A stretch of 64,000 bases of DNA from the NCBI RefSeq assembly GCF_003697845.1, contig NZ_RDQE01000004.1, forward strand, positions 186,001 to 250,000, given 5' to 3'. Below the pieces are notes generated by a model that saw only the letters and a program-made list of their open reading frames with translations, had not been told where the DNA came from and made no database searches. Every line of letters begins with the position of its first letter. Position 1 is the first letter of the stretch. Position numbers and translations under genes: made by a program. The DNA comes from Halobellus captivus (lineage in GTDB: Archaea; Halobacteriota; Halobacteria; Halobacteriales; Haloferacaceae). Positions 42,742 through 51,123 of this stretch are shown here, one piece after another.

Positions 42742-43332
42742 TCAGGGCAACTCGACGAGGTCGTCGTCGACGGCCCGCAGGCTCTCGGCGAGCCGCGATC
42801 CCTCGGGGACGGATTCCAGGAACGCGGCCGAGCCGAACGGGGCGTCACCGTTGACCGAGAGGTAGCCCAGGTCGGCGGGCGCTCCGTCGACCCCGGTGAG
42901 GAGTCCGACGGTTCGGGCGATCGGCACGTCGCCGGCCGTTCCCGTGGGATCGACGGAGGCGTACAGCGTCCGGTGGGTCGCGACGTGGTGGACGCAGGTC
43001 GGCGTCGGCGCGAAAAACAGGAGGTAACGCGCGCCCGGGCCGGTCCGATCCAGTTTCGGTCGGAGCCGATGGGTCTCGTCGGCGTGGAAGTATCGCTCCA
43101 TCCGGCGGTACTGCCTGAGGACCTCGTTCGCGCCCGTGGCGCGGCGCACGGCGGCGTCGGACTTGAGCTCGACGACGTGGTCGACCCGTTCGGGCGTCCG
43201 GAGCCGGACGTAGACGTCGACGACCCCACGGCGGCCCTCCGCGTCGTACGGCTCCTCGAGCCGGATCTCGGGGTCGTCGTGGACGGCCTCGTAGTGGTCG
43301 ACGATCCGCGTCGCCAGGTCGTCCTCCCGCAT
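42742..43332 (-). CDS. PD-(D/E)XK-nuclease-like protein
   Basis: 196 residues. The N-terminal 80 residues match the core of the PD-(D/E)XK fold by eye: Glu26/Glu27 on a helix, Asp39 in GVVDVYVRL, Glu55 and Lys57 in VVELKSD, then a helix with QYRRMERYF (Gln74), like the QxxxY-type motif of restriction and repair nucleases. The rest has hydrophobic strands (ARYLLFFAPTPTCVHHVATH). No DNA-binding domain or methyltransferase neighbour. Start at the ATG at 43332; the frame extends 11 codons upstream. The function is a guess from motifs. Confidence 0.65.
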   Translation of the reverse strand: MREDDLATRIVDHYEAVHDDPEIRLEEPYDAEGRRGVVDVYVRLRTPERVDHVVELKSDAAVRRATGANEVLRQYRRMERYFHADETHRLRPKLDRTGPGARYLLFFAPTPTCVHHVATHRTLYASVDPTGTAGDVPIARTVGLLTGVDGAPADLGYLSVNGDAPFGSAAFLESVPEGSRLAESLRAVDDDLVELP

Positions 43333-43560
43333 GGGTCCACCGAGACGGCGGCAACGCTTAAACACGCCCTTCGGCGGCGGGTCGGACGGATCGAACCGAC
43401 GCGGATCCCGGGGCCTGACGTCCCCGAACGTGACCCCCTCCGACGGTTCCCGTGACCCCCTTCTGTAAACATATCTCTACTGATAGATACGAGCGGTCGT
43501 TTACCCAGAAGACGAGAGTGATCAAGGGGTTTGTATGCCTTCGCACCCTACGATCCGGTG

Positions 43561-44076
43561 ATGACACGAAGACTGTCTAGACGGCGGTACGTCGTCGGAA
43601 CCGGCGCGGCGCTGGCCACCGGTCTGCTCGCGGGCTGTTCGGGTGGCGGTGACGGCAGTGGCGACGGCGGCGGGGGCGACGGCTCCGCCGGCGAGCCCGC
43701 GGACGACGTGCCGAGCGAGATCGACGACTACCTCTCCGAGAACGAGGCGCGGCTCTACGAGGGAACGATCGCCGACTACACCGGCGAGGACGAGGTCGTC
43801 GTCGACGTTGGTGCCGGCGAGATCGGGTTCGCGTTCGACCCCGCCGCGATCCGGATCGACGCCGGAACGACGGTCGTCTGGGAGTGGACCGGCGAGGGCG
43901 GCGCACACAACGTCGTCTCCGCGGAGGGCTCCGCGTCCGACTTCGAGAGCGGCGATCAGGTCGCCGAGGAGGGAACGACCTTCGAGCAGTCCTTCGATGA
44001 CGCCGGGGTCCAGCTGTACTACTGCACGCCGCACCAGTCCAACGGGATGCACGGCGCGATAGAGGTCATCGAGTAG
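43561..44076 (+). CDS. halocyanin-like blue copper protein (second of three)
   Basis: 171 residues. A Tat-like signal with lipobox (LSRRRYVVGTGAALATGLLAGCSGGG) and a Gly/Asp linker lead to a cupredoxin domain (about 85-171). Ligands: His in GEGGAHNVVS, and the Cys, His and Met of YYCTPHQSNGMHGAIEV. I start at the ATG at 43561; the ATG at 43531 would put ten residues before the signal. Electron carrier at the outer membrane face. Confidence 0.92.
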   Translation: MTRRLSRRRYVVGTGAALATGLLAGCSGGGDGSGDGGGGDGSAGEPADDVPSEIDDYLSENEARLYEGTIADYTGEDEVVVDVGAGEIGFAFDPAAIRIDAGTTVVWEWTGEGGAHNVVSAEGSASDFESGDQVAEEGTTFEQSFDDAGVQLYYCTPHQSNGMHGAIEVIE

Positions 44077-44209
44077 TCGCAGTCGTCGGGTAGTCGAAAT
44101 CGGCGGGTAGTCGCGGTCGCGGGTGACCGCAACTGTCGGGTAACACCGACGTCAGCCGGTTTCTCTCGCGTCCACGCGTGTACAAGTGTCCCCGGCACGT
44201 AGCCCGGGT

Positions 44210-45163
44210 ATGACCCACACCCTCGAGACGCCCGGGATCCACCACGTGACCGCGATCGCCGGCGATCCGAACGCCAACCACGCCTTCTACACCGAGACGC
44301 TCGGCCTCCGACTCGTCAAGCGGAGCGTCAACCAGGACGACGTGGGCGTCTACCACCTGTTCTACGCCGACGACGCCGGCAATCCGGGTACCAGCATGAC
44401 CTTCTTCCCGTACGTCGGGGCGCGATCCGGCCGCGTCGGGGACGGACAGGCGTCGACGGTGTCGTTCACGATACCGGCCGCGTCGGTCGACTACTGGGTG
44501 GACCGGCTCGCGGACCGAGGCCTCGACGTCGAGACGACCGAGCGGTTCGGCGACGCGGTCGTCGGCTTCGAGGACCCCGACGGGCTCCCGCTCGAACTCG
44601 TCGCCCGCGAGGACGCCCCCGCGGGCGATCCTCCGACCGGCCCCGTCCCTGACGAACACGCGATCCGCGGGTTCTTCGCCGTCGAACTGTCGCTGTCCGA
44701 CCCCAACGCCACGGTCGAGTTGCTGGAGGCGATGGGATACGAGGAGACCGACGGCGACGAGGCGGGCCACCGCCGCCGGTTCGAGGCCGACGGCGACCGC
44801 GGGTTCGTCGTCGACGTCGTGACCGACCCCGCGACACCGCAGGGGGCCCCGGGTGCGGGGACCGTCCACCACGTCGCCTATCGCGTCACGGACGAGGAGC
44901 AGGAGGAGTGGCGGACGCTGCTGCAGGAACACGGCCTCCGCCCGAGCGAGGTGATCGACCGCAAGTGGTTCCGGTCGGTGTACGCCCGCACCCGCGGCGG
45001 CGTGCTCTTCGAGTTCGCGACGGCCGAGCCCGGCTACGACGTCGACGAGCCGCGCTCGTCGCTCGGCGAACGGCTCGTGTTGCCCGACTGGCTCGAGGAC
45101 CGCCGCGAGGAGATCGAGTCGGGTCTCCCCGAACTCGAGACGACACCGCCCGCGATGGAGTGA
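44210..45163 (+). CDS. VOC-family ring-cleaving dioxygenase
   Basis: 317 residues with two vicinal-oxygen-chelate (glyoxalase-fold) modules. Each shows a metal ligand: PGIHHVTAIAGDPNANHAFYTETLGLRLVKRSVNQDD in the first, TVHHVAYRV and VLFEFATAEPGYDVDE in the second. This layout matches the MhqO/PcpA-like hydroquinone dioxygenase family. The aromatic substrate is not predictable. A GTGTACAAG (44177-44185) is a possible TATA element 29 bases before the ATG. Confidence 0.9.
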   Translation: MTHTLETPGIHHVTAIAGDPNANHAFYTETLGLRLVKRSVNQDDVGVYHLFYADDAGNPGTSMTFFPYVGARSGRVGDGQASTVSFTIPAASVDYWVDRLADRGLDVETTERFGDAVVGFEDPDGLPLELVAREDAPAGDPPTGPVPDEHAIRGFFAVELSLSDPNATVELLEAMGYEETDGDEAGHRRRFEADGDRGFVVDVVTDPATPQGAPGAGTVHHVAYRVTDEEQEEWRTLLQEHGLRPSEVIDRKWFRSVYARTRGGVLFEFATAEPGYDVDEPRSSLGERLVLPDWLEDRREEIESGLPELETTPPAME

Positions 45164-45176
45164 CGACGGCGCCCCG

Positions 45177-45695
45177 CTACCGCAGACACGTCCACCGTAC
45201 GTCGACGAGCTGGTCCCGCTCCCCGCTTATCGTCGGACGCGCGAGGTGGTCGTTGGCGTCGACTCCGTGCGATGCGAGCCCCAGAAGGGCGTCCTCGAGC
45301 GAGCGGTCCGATCGCTCCACGCTGGCGTCCCGGACGTACGGCACGTCCCGCGGCTCGTCGATCGAGTTGGTCGTCTCGATCCGGTCGGTGAGGTCGCTTC
45401 CGAACGCGTGGGGGGGCTGGTGGAACTCCCAGCCGTCGACGGTGACGAGTAGCCAGACGTCGCCGTGGACCGCGTGGTACTCGCCGGTGACCGCGCCGGG
45501 GTCGGCGGCGACGATCCGGTTCAACACCTCCGTCTTCGTCCGATACAGCGCGTCCTTCCGGGCGGAGGAGACGTTGCTGTCGGTGACGTCGCCGCGGTCG
45601 TAGGCGGCGGTCGCCTCGTCGGCGAGCCGCTTCGCGACCTTGTTCACGACGTAGAGCGATTCGAGCAGGTCGTCGTCGGGTTCGAGCGGTTCCAC
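45177..45695 (-). CDS. conserved haloarchaeal protein of unknown function
   Basis: 172 residues from the GTG at 45695, which has GAGAGG seven bases upstream; an ATG at 45794 would add 33 residues rich in Arg and Pro that look non-native. The core begins DDDLLESLYVVNKVAKRLADEATAAYDRGD, then KDALYRTKTEVLNRIV, a beta-like GDVWLLVTVDGWEFHQPP and an end ASHGVDANDHL. It has no signal or membrane helix. I do not recognise a characterised family. Convergent with the VOC dioxygenase. Confidence 0.65.
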   Translation of the reverse strand: MEPLEPDDDLLESLYVVNKVAKRLADEATAAYDRGDVTDSNVSSARKDALYRTKTEVLNRIVAADPGAVTGEYHAVHGDVWLLVTVDGWEFHQPPHAFGSDLTDRIETTNSIDEPRDVPYVRDASVERSDRSLEDALLGLASHGVDANDHLARPTISGERDQLVDVRWTCLR

Positions 45696-45879
45696 GGTGT
45701 GCCTCTCGGTCCGGACGGTGCCGGTCTCCGGACGTCGGTGGCCGGTGACCGGTAGCGGTCCGCGATCGATAGCAGGTCCGCGCGTCGCGGGCAAAGACGT
45801 TTCGGGGCGTCGAGACCGCGGACTCTCGGTCGGCGGCCCGCCGTCGAGATCGCGACCGCCGGCCCCCGGATGGTTAATT

Positions 45880-45887
45880 CTTTAAGC
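45880..45887 (+). promoter_or_regulatory. TATA-like element of the Cox4-like gene
   Basis: CTTTAAG-type element within GGTTAATTCTTTAAGC, centred about 29 bases before the ATG at 45913. Confidence 0.5.
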
Positions 45888-45912
45888 ACGCGGACGAAGG
45901 TCATCTCAAGAA

Positions 45913-46188
45913 ATGTCGTCCGACTCCGTCAAACTGTACTCGGCGATATATCTCGCGCTCCTGATCGCGGCGATTCTGAACTTCGTTCTCTTCGAGGTCG
46001 AGTTCTTCGGCTTCTCGTACTGGGAGGCGTTCGCCGGGACGATGATCATCTCCGTGGTCAAGACCGTCCTGATCGTCGCGTACTTCCAGCACCTGCGCTG
46101 GGAGAACCCCTCGTTGACGTACCTGATGGGGCTCGCGCTCGCGTTGACCATGCTTCTCATGGCCGCGGCCGCGTACTCGATCTCGTGA
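45913..46188 (+). CDS. cytochrome c oxidase subunit IV-like (Cox4/CtaF) membrane protein
   Basis: 91 residues with three helices: about 8-27, 38-60 and 65-90. The centre WEAFAGTMIISVVKTVLIVAYFQHLRWENP is the prokaryotic COX4 family signature with its His-Leu-Arg-Trp end. Such subunits stabilise haem-copper oxidases. No other oxidase gene is in the window, so its partner complex must be encoded elsewhere. Confidence 0.85.
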   Translation: MSSDSVKLYSAIYLALLIAAILNFVLFEVEFFGFSYWEAFAGTMIISVVKTVLIVAYFQHLRWENPSLTYLMGLALALTMLLMAAAAYSIS

Positions 46189-46231
46189 ACGCGTCGCGGA
46201 TCTTTTTGTAGTCGCGGAGACACTCCTCGGT

Positions 46232-46981
46232 ATGGACTTACGAGAGGCTACCGCCGACGACGTCGGATCGATCCGCGAGGTAGCGTTAGCGTCGCTCGCC
46301 GCGTCCTACGGCCACGCCGTGGACGAGACCCTGCTGTCGGAGGCCGTCGAGAACTGGTACGGTGCCGACGACGTGGACGAGGACATCGCCGACCCGGACA
46401 CCGTCTTCCCGGTCGCGGTCGTCGCCGGCGAGGTCGTCGCGTTCGCGGAGAGCTACGTCGTCGACCGCCGCGAGCGGGTCGGCGAGATCGACTGGCTCCA
46501 CGTTCACCCGGACCACCGCGAGTCGGGGATCGGGTCGGCGCTGCTCGAACGCGTCGAGGACGAGCTCCGCGACCGCGACGTCGACAGCATCGAGGGGAAG
46601 GTCCTCGTCGACAACGAGGCCGGAACCGCCTTCTACGAGCGTGAGGGATACGACCTCTCGGGCGAGCGGGTCGTCGACATCGGCGGAGAGGAGTTCCAGG
46701 AGCGGCTCTACCGCAAGCGGATCGGTCGCGACGGAACCCTCCGAGAGGGGATCTACGAGACCGCCGACGGCGAGACGGTGTACGTCGCCTTCGACGAGGG
46801 TGAACGCGGCTCGAAGGCACCGTTCTACGTCGCGTACGCCGACGCCGATCACGAGAGCCGGTACGGCTACTTCTGCGGGAACTGCGAGGGGACGAACGTC
46901 GCGATCGACACGATGGACGCCGTGGAGTGTCTCGACTGCGAGAACCGACGGAAGGCGGCGCGGTGGGACGCGGCGTACTGA
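46232..46981 (+). CDS. GNAT acetyltransferase fused to a DUF5816-like zinc ribbon
   Basis: 249 residues. The N-terminal 155 form a GNAT domain: VGEIDWLHVHPDHRESGIGSALLERVEDE is the acetyl-CoA-binding motif A, and NEAGTAFYEREGYD follows. Residues about 165-249 form a separate domain with two CxxC knuckles (YFCGNCEG and ECLDCENRRK), a zinc ribbon resembling DUF5816. The zinc part may bind the acetylation target or nucleic acid. T-rich TCTTTTTGTAG (46200-46210) precedes the gene and could serve as promoter or terminator of the Cox4-like gene. Confidence 0.85.
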   Translation: MDLREATADDVGSIREVALASLAASYGHAVDETLLSEAVENWYGADDVDEDIADPDTVFPVAVVAGEVVAFAESYVVDRRERVGEIDWLHVHPDHRESGIGSALLERVEDELRDRDVDSIEGKVLVDNEAGTAFYEREGYDLSGERVVDIGGEEFQERLYRKRIGRDGTLREGIYETADGETVYVAFDEGERGSKAPFYVAYADADHESRYGYFCGNCEGTNVAIDTMDAVECLDCENRRKAARWDAAY

Positions 46982-47032
46982 GGGGTACGGACGAGCGGGC
47001 CTTTCCGACTCGTCGCAGCCGACGTCGACCGC

Positions 47033-48025
47033 CTACAACGTCTCCTTCACGCCCAACACCCGCTCTTCCGCCTCGCGTCCGGGGTCCCACTCGCTGCCGT
47101 CGCGGTCCGACTCGCGGTGGTCGGCGACGCTCCGCGCCATCGCCTCCTCGACGGGCGTCGACTCCCAGCCGAGGTCGGCGAGCGCGCAGGTGTCGAGCAG
47201 GTGGGGATACTCCCGGTAGAGCGTGAAGTCGGTCGGCTCGAGCCCGCCGGCGGCGAGCGCGTCCGCGCTCGCGGGAACGACCGTACACGTCGTGTCGGCG
47301 GCTTCGGCGATGGTCTCCAGCGTCTCCTCGAGGGTGAGCGCCCGTCGATCCCCGACGTTGTAAGCTCTCCCCGGCTCGCCGCGCTCGGCAACGATACGGA
47401 GCGCCCGCGCCACGTCCTCGACGTACGCCCGGTGCCAGAGGTTGTCCCCGTCGCCGGGGACGACCACGCGGTCGTGCGTGAGAACGCGGTCGATCCAGTA
47501 GTCGAGCCGCTCGGTGTGGTCGTGCGGGCCGTACACGATACACGGCCTGACGGCCATGGCGTTCACCCCCTCCTCGGCGGCGGCGAAGACCGCCCGGTCG
47601 CCCGCGGCCTTCCGGTTGCCGTAGGTCGCGGCGTGCTCGTCGCGGGCCTGCTCGGGGGTACACTCCTCGAGGGGCGTCTCGTCCTCGCGTTTCGGGACGT
47701 GCTCGGCCGCGTAGGCGGCCCCGGAGGAGACGTACACGTAGCCGTCGACGTCCGCGAACGTCTCGGTCGCCGTCTCGACGTCGGCGGGGTGGTACGCGAC
47801 GCAGTCGATCACGACGTCGGGATCGACGGACAGTTTCGCGGCCTCCAGGTCGCGGTCGTTCGTTCGGTCGCCCTCGACGTGTGAGACCCGGTCCTCGTCC
47901 GCGAACGGGTCCTCGCGGTTCCCGCGGGTCAGCGTCGTGACCCGGTAACCGTTCTCTATCAGGTCCTCGACCGTGTGTCGGCCGATGAACCGCGTGCCGC
48001 CGATGACGAGCGCCGTGTCGGTCAT
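47033..48025 (-). CDS. NAD-dependent epimerase/dehydratase (extended SDR)
   Basis: 330 residues. The nucleotide motif VIGGTRFIGRHTVEDL opens the protein, and YGNRKAAGD supplies the YxxxK pair. VAVRPCIVYGPHDHTERLDYW and GRAYNVGDRRALTLEETL are usual extended-SDR segments. Members work on nucleotide sugars, or as mRNA-binding CSP41-like proteins; GGTRFIG with ...GNRKAAGD is close to the latter. Start at the ATG at 48025. Confidence 0.9.
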   Translation of the reverse strand: MTDTALVIGGTRFIGRHTVEDLIENGYRVTTLTRGNREDPFADEDRVSHVEGDRTNDRDLEAAKLSVDPDVVIDCVAYHPADVETATETFADVDGYVYVSSGAAYAAEHVPKREDETPLEECTPEQARDEHAATYGNRKAAGDRAVFAAAEEGVNAMAVRPCIVYGPHDHTERLDYWIDRVLTHDRVVVPGDGDNLWHRAYVEDVARALRIVAERGEPGRAYNVGDRRALTLEETLETIAEAADTTCTVVPASADALAAGGLEPTDFTLYREYPHLLDTCALADLGWESTPVEEAMARSVADHRESDRDGSEWDPGREAEERVLGVKETL

Positions 48026-48101
48026 ACCGGTCCTCCGGCGGGCGGCGGCAAAAGCGTAGTCGAAGCGGAAGCCCGAGGAGGACGTTGCCGCCGAGCGACG
48101 G

Positions 48102-48260
48102 TCAGTCGTCCGTCTCGTCGCCGTCGGTGTCGCGCGGGCCGTCGCCGCGCCACCGCCTGTACAGGAGGTACGCCACCACGAATCCGCCGCCCCAGTAGGC
48201 GACGGCGAGGAGGGCGATCCGGAGCCCCGTGAGGAGCTCCGTCGTCGGGATCCCGACCAT
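48102..48260 (-). CDS. small single-helix membrane protein
   Basis: 52 residues: a short N-terminus MVGIPTTELL, one hydrophobic helix (about 11-32, IALLAVAYWGGGFVVAYLLYRRW) and an acidic tail. I do not recognise it. An ATG at 48308 would give 16 unlikely extra residues. It is 76 bases downstream of nothing related and divergent from the zinc-ribbon membrane protein. Confidence 0.55.
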   Translation of the reverse strand: MVGIPTTELLTGLRIALLAVAYWGGGFVVAYLLYRRWRGDGPRDTDGDETDD

Positions 48261-48339
48261 GCCTCGACTCGGCGTCTCGGAGGGATAAACGCTCCGAGGG
48301 AGGGACAACTACACGGCCCCGGAGTCCGTACGCCGAGCC

Positions 48340-48945
48340 ATGAGCGAGATCCGTCGACGGCGACCGTGGCTCGCCGTCCTGCTAGCGCTGTTGATATCCG
48401 GGCTCGGGCACGCGTATCTCCGTCGATGGGCCCGCGCGTTCGGCTGGTACGTGGCCATAACGGCGACGCTCGTCTTCCTCGTGCCCGACGCGGCCGTCGA
48501 CCAACTGTTGGCCCGTGAAGCACCGCCGATCGCCGACATCGCGCCCGGCCTGCTCGCGGTGCTCGCCAGCGTCGTCGACGCGTACGTCCTCGCGATCCGG
48601 AACAACCGACGCTACGACCGCAAGCAACGCGCGGCCGCCGGGCGCACGGACGCGGCGGGGAGGGGGTCCGTCGGGACGGACGCGGTCGAGACGGCCGACC
48701 CGAGCGAGGGTCCGTCAGGCGGCCCGGCCGCGGGTCCGTCGGGCGACTCGGACGTCACGGCCGCCGGCGGGGACGACGAGCGGCGGGCCAAGCGGACCGC
48801 GTCCGATGCCGTCGAGGGAAAACCGTCCGGAACGACCCCGGACACCGTGGAGTGTCCCCACTGCGGGAAACGGACCGACGCGGAACTCGACTTCTGCCAC
48901 TGGTGTACCGAACCGCTCGAGACCTCGGACGGTTCGATCGAGTGA
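48340..48945 (+). CDS. membrane protein with C-terminal zinc ribbon
   Basis: 201 residues. Helices at about 10-27, 33-50 and 64-88 form a small membrane unit. A low-complexity linker of Ala/Gly/Ser/Asp (about 100-160) leads to a C-terminal zinc ribbon with CPHCGKRTDAELDFCHWC (two CxxC knuckles). Such proteins are common in haloarchaea with unknown role; the ribbon faces the cytoplasm if the N-terminus does. Confidence 0.78.
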   Translation: MSEIRRRRPWLAVLLALLISGLGHAYLRRWARAFGWYVAITATLVFLVPDAAVDQLLAREAPPIADIAPGLLAVLASVVDAYVLAIRNNRRYDRKQRAAAGRTDAAGRGSVGTDAVETADPSEGPSGGPAAGPSGDSDVTAAGGDDERRAKRTASDAVEGKPSGTTPDTVECPHCGKRTDAELDFCHWCTEPLETSDGSIE

Positions 48946-49012
48946 GCCGAGCCTCGTCGTCTCCCGCCACGTTCGGTCGGTCGTTCCGCGTTCTCGGTGA
49001 CCGCGACCGCGC

Positions 49013-49666
49013 TCACTCGAGTCGAGCCTCGACGAAGTCGACCACGTCGGCGAGTTCCTCCCGACCGATCCCGTGGCCGGTGGCGTACGTCCCGTAGGTC
49101 ACGTCCGCGCCGAGTTCGGCGAGCCGGTCGGCGGCCGCCTCGGCCCTCGATTCGGGGATCACTCGGTCGCCCGTGCCGGCACCGACGAAGACGGGCTTTC
49201 CCTCGATCCCGTCGGACGCCAGGTCGGCGTGTGAGTCGGGCAGGTAGCCGTGGAGTCCGACGACCCAGTCGTAGGATCCGGGGTCCTCCACGAGCAGCGA
49301 GAAACTCGTGATCGCACCCTGGCTGAACCCGAGCAGTCCGATCCGGTCGGCGTCGAGGCCGTAGGCGTCGGTCGCGGCTGTGACGCTCTCCTCGATCAAC
49401 TCGAGGCTCCGCCGGAAGTCCGCGGCGTGTGGCTGGCTCTCGTGAAGCCCGCCGCCGGAGAGGTCGAGCTCGTACCACGTGTAGCCGCCCTGAAGCCGGT
49501 CCGGGGCGCGGAGGCTGATCACGTGGAGGTCGTCGGGGAGCGATTCGGCGACGGGGAGGAGGTCCTCCTCGTCCGCGCCGCGGCCGTGAAGCACGAAGAC
49601 GGCCGGCGCGCGATCGGGGTCGCCGTCGGGAGCGACGTGAACGTGTTCGAGCGGGATCTCGGTCAT
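49013..49666 (-). CDS. alpha/beta hydrolase (carboxylesterase/phospholipase type)
   Basis: 217 residues. The nucleophile elbow is LLGFSQGAITS, the acid is in GAGTGDRVIPESRAE and the His in YATGHGIGREE; FVLHGRGADEEDLLPVA gives the oxyanion hole. This is the YpfH/Est group. No signal peptide. Start at the ATG at 49666; the frame extends upstream only as shadow of the DUF5799 gene. Confidence 0.9.
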   Translation of the reverse strand: MTEIPLEHVHVAPDGDPDRAPAVFVLHGRGADEEDLLPVAESLPDDLHVISLRAPDRLQGGYTWYELDLSGGGLHESQPHAADFRRSLELIEESVTAATDAYGLDADRIGLLGFSQGAITSFSLLVEDPGSYDWVVGLHGYLPDSHADLASDGIEGKPVFVGAGTGDRVIPESRAEAAADRLAELGADVTYGTYATGHGIGREELADVVDFVEARLE

Positions 49667-49760
49667 GGGGGGCCGTTCGCCGGCTCGGCGGTTGTATCCG
49701 TCGACCGCGGCAGTGGGAGGGCGGGGGAGCCGGCCCGTGTCGTCGACGGCCCTCGGCCGC

Positions 49761-50213
49761 TCACTCCTGGTAGGCGACCCGCACCTGCTCCCACTTGCCG
49801 ACCTCCTCGAGATGTGCCTGGAGCTCGTCGGCGTACTCCTGGACGAGCCGTTCCGCCGCCTCGAGCTCCTCGTCGCTCGGACCGCCTCCTCCGCCGCCGA
49901 GCCCGAGCGCGCCCTTGATCGAGTCGACGATGCCGCCCCCCGAACCGCCGGAGCGGCCGCCATCTGACCCGCCGCCCATCGCGGCGACCTGCGACCGGAC
50001 GTTCTCCAACTCGGGCATGATCGCCGGCAGACTCGAGGTGTCGGCGACGATCCGCGCCGCGTCGGGGTCCTCGGAGTTCTCGATCTCGAACTCCGTCGCG
50101 GTCATGATGAGTCCCCATTCCTGGCTGGAGAACCGGGAGGCCATCACGCGGTCATTGAACTCGTTGTCGACGGTCATCCGCTCGCCGACGATCGCGTCGG
50201 TCCACTCGCTCAT
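49761..50213 (-). CDS. DUF5799 family protein
   Basis: 150 residues starting MSEWTDAIVGERMTVDNEFNDRV. The conserved core ASRFSSQEWGLIMTATEFEIEN and ARIVADTSSLPAIMPELENV match the haloarchaeal DUF5799 family as I know it. A Gly/Ser-rich flexible segment (about 78-108) separates it from a C-terminal helical EEL EAAERLVQEYADELQAHLEEV region likely to form a coiled coil. Function unknown. Followed by the hydrolase gene on the same strand. Confidence 0.75.
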   Translation of the reverse strand: MSEWTDAIVGERMTVDNEFNDRVMASRFSSQEWGLIMTATEFEIENSEDPDAARIVADTSSLPAIMPELENVRSQVAAMGGGSDGGRSGGSGGGIVDSIKGALGLGGGGGGPSDEELEAAERLVQEYADELQAHLEEVGKWEQVRVAYQE

Positions 50214-50274
50214 GCACGCCCCTTCGACGCAGTCGGTGAAAAACCCGTTCCCATCGGTGGAGAGTCTCCGAGAC

Positions 50275-50281
50275 GTTTTAC
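50275..50281 (+). promoter_or_regulatory. TATA-like element of the third halocyanin gene
   Basis: GTTTTAC centred about 27 bases before the ATG at 50305, consistent with a leaderless transcript. Confidence 0.5.
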
Positions 50282-50304
50282 CGGATCGCGCCCCACCGCA
50301 TCGC

Positions 50305-50715
50305 ATGGTCGAACGCAGCCGTCGCGCGCTCGTCGGGTCCTGTGGCGCCGTCTCGCTCTCCCTCCTCGCCGGCTGTGCCGGGCTGACCGGCGGATCGGGC
50401 GGGGGCGGAAGCGACGCGGAGCAGGTCGACCGGACCGGCCGGGAGACGGTCGAGGTCGCCGTCGGGGCCGGCAACGGGCTCTCGTTCGGTCCGGCGAACG
50501 TCCGGGTCGATCCCGAAACGACCGTCGTCTGGACGTGGACCGGCGAGGGCGGCGGCCACAACGTCGTCGACGTCGACGGCGCGTTCGAGTCCGAACTGAC
50601 GGACGAGGCTGGTCACACCTTCGAATACACCTTCGAGGAGGCCGGGATCGTCGAGTACGTCTGTACCCCACACCAGACGCAGGGGATGCGCGGGGTCGTC
50701 GAAGTCGTGGTGTGA
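50305..50715 (+). CDS. halocyanin-like blue copper protein (third of three)
   Basis: 136 residues, the shortest of the three. A lipoprotein signal (ERSRRALVGSCGAVSLSLLAGCAG) carries a twin-Arg-like start and lipobox. After a short Gly linker, the cupredoxin domain (about 45-136) has GEGGGHNVVD, GHTFEYTFEEAG and YVCTPHQTQGMRG, supplying His, Cys, His and Met. It shares the block TTVVW-WTGEGG-HNV with the two upstream copies. Confidence 0.93.
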   Translation: MVERSRRALVGSCGAVSLSLLAGCAGLTGGSGGGGSDAEQVDRTGRETVEVAVGAGNGLSFGPANVRVDPETTVVWTWTGEGGGHNVVDVDGAFESELTDEAGHTFEYTFEEAGIVEYVCTPHQTQGMRGVVEVVV

Positions 50716-50750
50716 CGATAGCGGTCGACGTGGAGTTATGCACGTGAACG

Positions 50751-50760
50751 CTTAACATAC
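50751..50760 (+). promoter_or_regulatory. TATA-like element of the small zinc-ribbon gene
   Basis: CTTAACATAC centred about 27 bases before the ATG at 50782, favouring that start over the GTG at 50773. Confidence 0.5.
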
Positions 50761-50781
50761 TACATCCCGTAGGTGGCGAGT

Positions 50782-51081
50782 ATGAGTCACGACTCGGGTA
50801 AACTGTACGCGGGCGTCGAGATCGGAGAAACCGTTTACGACGAGGACGGCAGGGCCCTCGGAACCGTTCGCGGGGTCGACGACGACGGGTTCTACGTGCT
50901 CGCCCCCGAGGACGCTCCCGAGACGTCCCTCACCGAGGCACGAGAACTCACCGGACGCGACTACATCATGTGGCGATGCTGGGAGTGTGGCGAGATGGGC
51001 AAGATCGAGGGAGCACTGCCGGCGAACTGCCCGGAATGTGACGCACCGCGTGAGGAACTCTATTACTGGGCCGAAGACTAA
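50782..51081 (+). CDS. small protein with PRC-like N-terminus and C-terminal zinc ribbon
   Basis: 99 residues. The N-terminal half reads VEIGETVYDEDGRALGTVRGVDDDGFYVLAPE, like a PRC-barrel-type beta unit. The C-terminal half holds two CxxC knuckles (MWRCWECGEMGKIEG and NCPECDAPREELYYWAED), a rubrerythrin-rubredoxin-like zinc ribbon end. Likely a metal-binding regulatory or adaptor protein; function unknown. Confidence 0.78.
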   Translation: MSHDSGKLYAGVEIGETVYDEDGRALGTVRGVDDDGFYVLAPEDAPETSLTEARELTGRDYIMWRCWECGEMGKIEGALPANCPECDAPREELYYWAED

Positions 51082-51123
51082 CTCCTCCACCTCGTTGATC
51101 GAGCGGAACGGCTCGACGACGCC

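Noticed and set aside
43531-43560. Earlier ATG for the second halocyanin
   Set aside because: Ten extra residues (MYAFAPYDPV) before the twin-arginine signal do not fit a Tat lipoprotein; the ATG at 43561 places the arginines correctly.
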